Origin: Planctomycetaceae bacterium
GTDB taxonomy: Bacteria; Planctomycetota; Planctomycetia; Planctomycetales; Planctomycetaceae
Reading direction: 5' to 3'
NCBI GenBank assembly: GCA_020850695.1
Contig: JADZEF010000067.1
Span: 1-63,593 of the forward strand
DNA length: 63,593 nucleotides
How positions within the stretch are numbered: the stretch's first letter is position 1; each line of letters opens with the position of its first letter. Positions 63,102 through 63,593 of this stretch are shown piece after piece. Position numbers and translations under genes: made by a program. The notes under the pieces were generated by a model. That model searched no databases. It was given only the letters and a program-made list of their open reading frames with translations, and was not told the DNA's origin.

Positions 63102-63131
63102 ATTATGCGTGGAAGGGGACGCTTGCCGCAA
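63102..63131 (-). promoter_or_regulatory. Candidate promoter of yicC-gmk-rpoZ
   Basis: On the minus strand TTGCGG (63131-63126) and CATAAT (63107-63102) are 18 bases apart. Transcription would start near 63095, about 110 bases before yicC, and cross the 63005-63023 palindrome. Confidence 0.45.
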
Positions 63132-63180
63132 GTATCGAATCTATACGGATGAGCCCAGATCGCGCGGCGGAGTCAAATTG

Positions 63181-63335
63181 TGGCACGAGACTCCGTCTCG
63201 TGAAGCCGCGTGGCGTGCCGGGAAATGCTCCGAAGCTCAACGACTCTCGCGTGCCTGCTTCGCAAGAAAGTGAACTCGCTTGGGTGTGGTGCCCGAACCA
63301 CGCCGCGCCGCTTCACGCGACGGAGTCGCGTGCCA
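63181..63335. repeat. 38-bp inverted pair with nested palindromes
   Basis: Arms 63181-63218 and 63298-63335 are reverse complements at 33 of 38 positions, with a 79-base spacer. Each arm holds an 8-bp palindrome: CACGAGAC-TCC-GTCTCGTG on the left and CACGCGAC-GGA-GTCGCGTG on the right. The difference between arms within the palindrome (A/T versus C/G) is compensated on both sides, so both inner stems are kept. Build is like the pairs at 7.6 and 39.8 kb. The group II intron starts directly after it. Confidence 0.85.
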
Positions 63336-63593
63336 GTGCGTTTGCAAGTGTACCGAATCCACGGGGTGCAAGTCCCTGTCGGGAGGTTGGAGTTTGATTC
63401 TGTAGCCGGACGGAACTGCGTCGGCGTGAGGCGGGGTGGGGAGCACCGGGAGGCGACGGTCGGTCCGGAACGAAAGTGAACTCGATTCGGCCTGTCGTCG
63501 CGGCGAGCCTGCTGGCAAAAGGCGAAGCCGATGCGTCACACGGGTCACGAAGGTGTGATGGGCGGGAGTGATATCCCGCTCGTGGTTAAGCCG
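63336..63593 (+). mobile_element. 5' part of a group II intron (cut by window edge)
   Basis: GTGCG at 63336 fits the GUGYG intron start. It is followed by domain-I-like features known from bacterial group II introns: CGGGGTGCAAGTCCC, TAGCCGGACGGAACTGCGTC, GTGGGGAGCACCGGGAGGCG, GGAACGAAAGTGAAC and CTGGCAAAAGGCGAAGCC. GTG at 63348 is a less fitting alternative boundary. The reverse transcriptase gene and domains V-VI would lie beyond the right edge. The call rests on recalled consensus, not on a search. Confidence 0.6.

Overview
The window reads as chromosomal DNA of a planctomycete. Evidence: a PSCyt1/DUF1549/DUF1553 cytochrome protein, a DUF1501 Tat protein, a TIGR03000-type surface protein, a cysteine-rich YTV-like wall protein, a PhoPQ-activated pathogenicity-related protein and a Ser/Thr kinase occur together in GC-rich DNA. 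Most genes stand alone or in short runs on either strand. No tRNA, rRNA or CRISPR array was seen. The left edge cuts a gene and the right edge cuts a probable group II intron.

Layout. 0-5 kb: end of an unknown gene, a Tat-exported protein, an ATP-grasp D-Ala-D-Ala ligase relative, and aroB. 5-12 kb: two small unknown proteins, a kinase with a GlnD/ACT-like N-terminus, an MFS transporter, a beta-helix protein and a LysM protein. 12-21 kb: the large cytochrome/DUF1553 protein, a PH-domain membrane protein, the PhoPQ-related protein, a HEAT-repeat protein, an exo/endonuclease-phosphatase and a Uma2 nuclease. 21-30 kb: an orphan VirD4/TraG-like ATPase, an HTTM membrane protein with its overlapping partner, a Gly/Ser-rich TIGR03000 protein, a DUF1501 protein behind a tiny FlhA-like protein, a degenerate GT2-like membrane protein, and the YTV-like protein. 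30-41 kb: a monohaem protein, a MacA-MacB type three-gene exporter, a dienelactone hydrolase, a secreted unknown, an SGNH hydrolase, an AhpD-like protein and a DUF900 lipoprotein. 42-45 kb: three TadE/TadG-like pilus-associated genes. 45-54 kb: rdgB, mqnD, an ABC-F ATPase, a beta-carbonic anhydrase, an M32 carboxypeptidase and a transglutaminase-like protein.

54.6-63 kb holds two tightly packed minus-strand operons. One is DUF2267, acyl-CoA synthetase, 2-oxoacid dehydrogenase E1-alpha, E1-beta, E2 and an acyl carrier protein, with coding overlaps at every junction from the synthetase on. The other is yicC-gmk-rpoZ, a housekeeping cluster. A frame-broken DUF29-like gene lies between them.

Structured non-coding DNA recurs. 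One class is paired inverted palindromes (7.6, 39.8 and 63.2 kb, with a single copy at 0.3 kb). The other is long palindromes built of about 7-bp units (2.1, 34.5 and 46.8 kb, and a related one at 37.1 kb). Two of the heptad elements end exactly at the start codon of an ABC-family gene. The intron begins exactly where the 63.2-kb inverted pair ends. The strongest candidates for something undescribed are these repeat elements, the kinase with the GlnD-like sensor, the acyl-carrier-protein/2-oxoacid dehydrogenase operon, the orphan VirD4-like ATPase and the free-standing FlhA-like protein.
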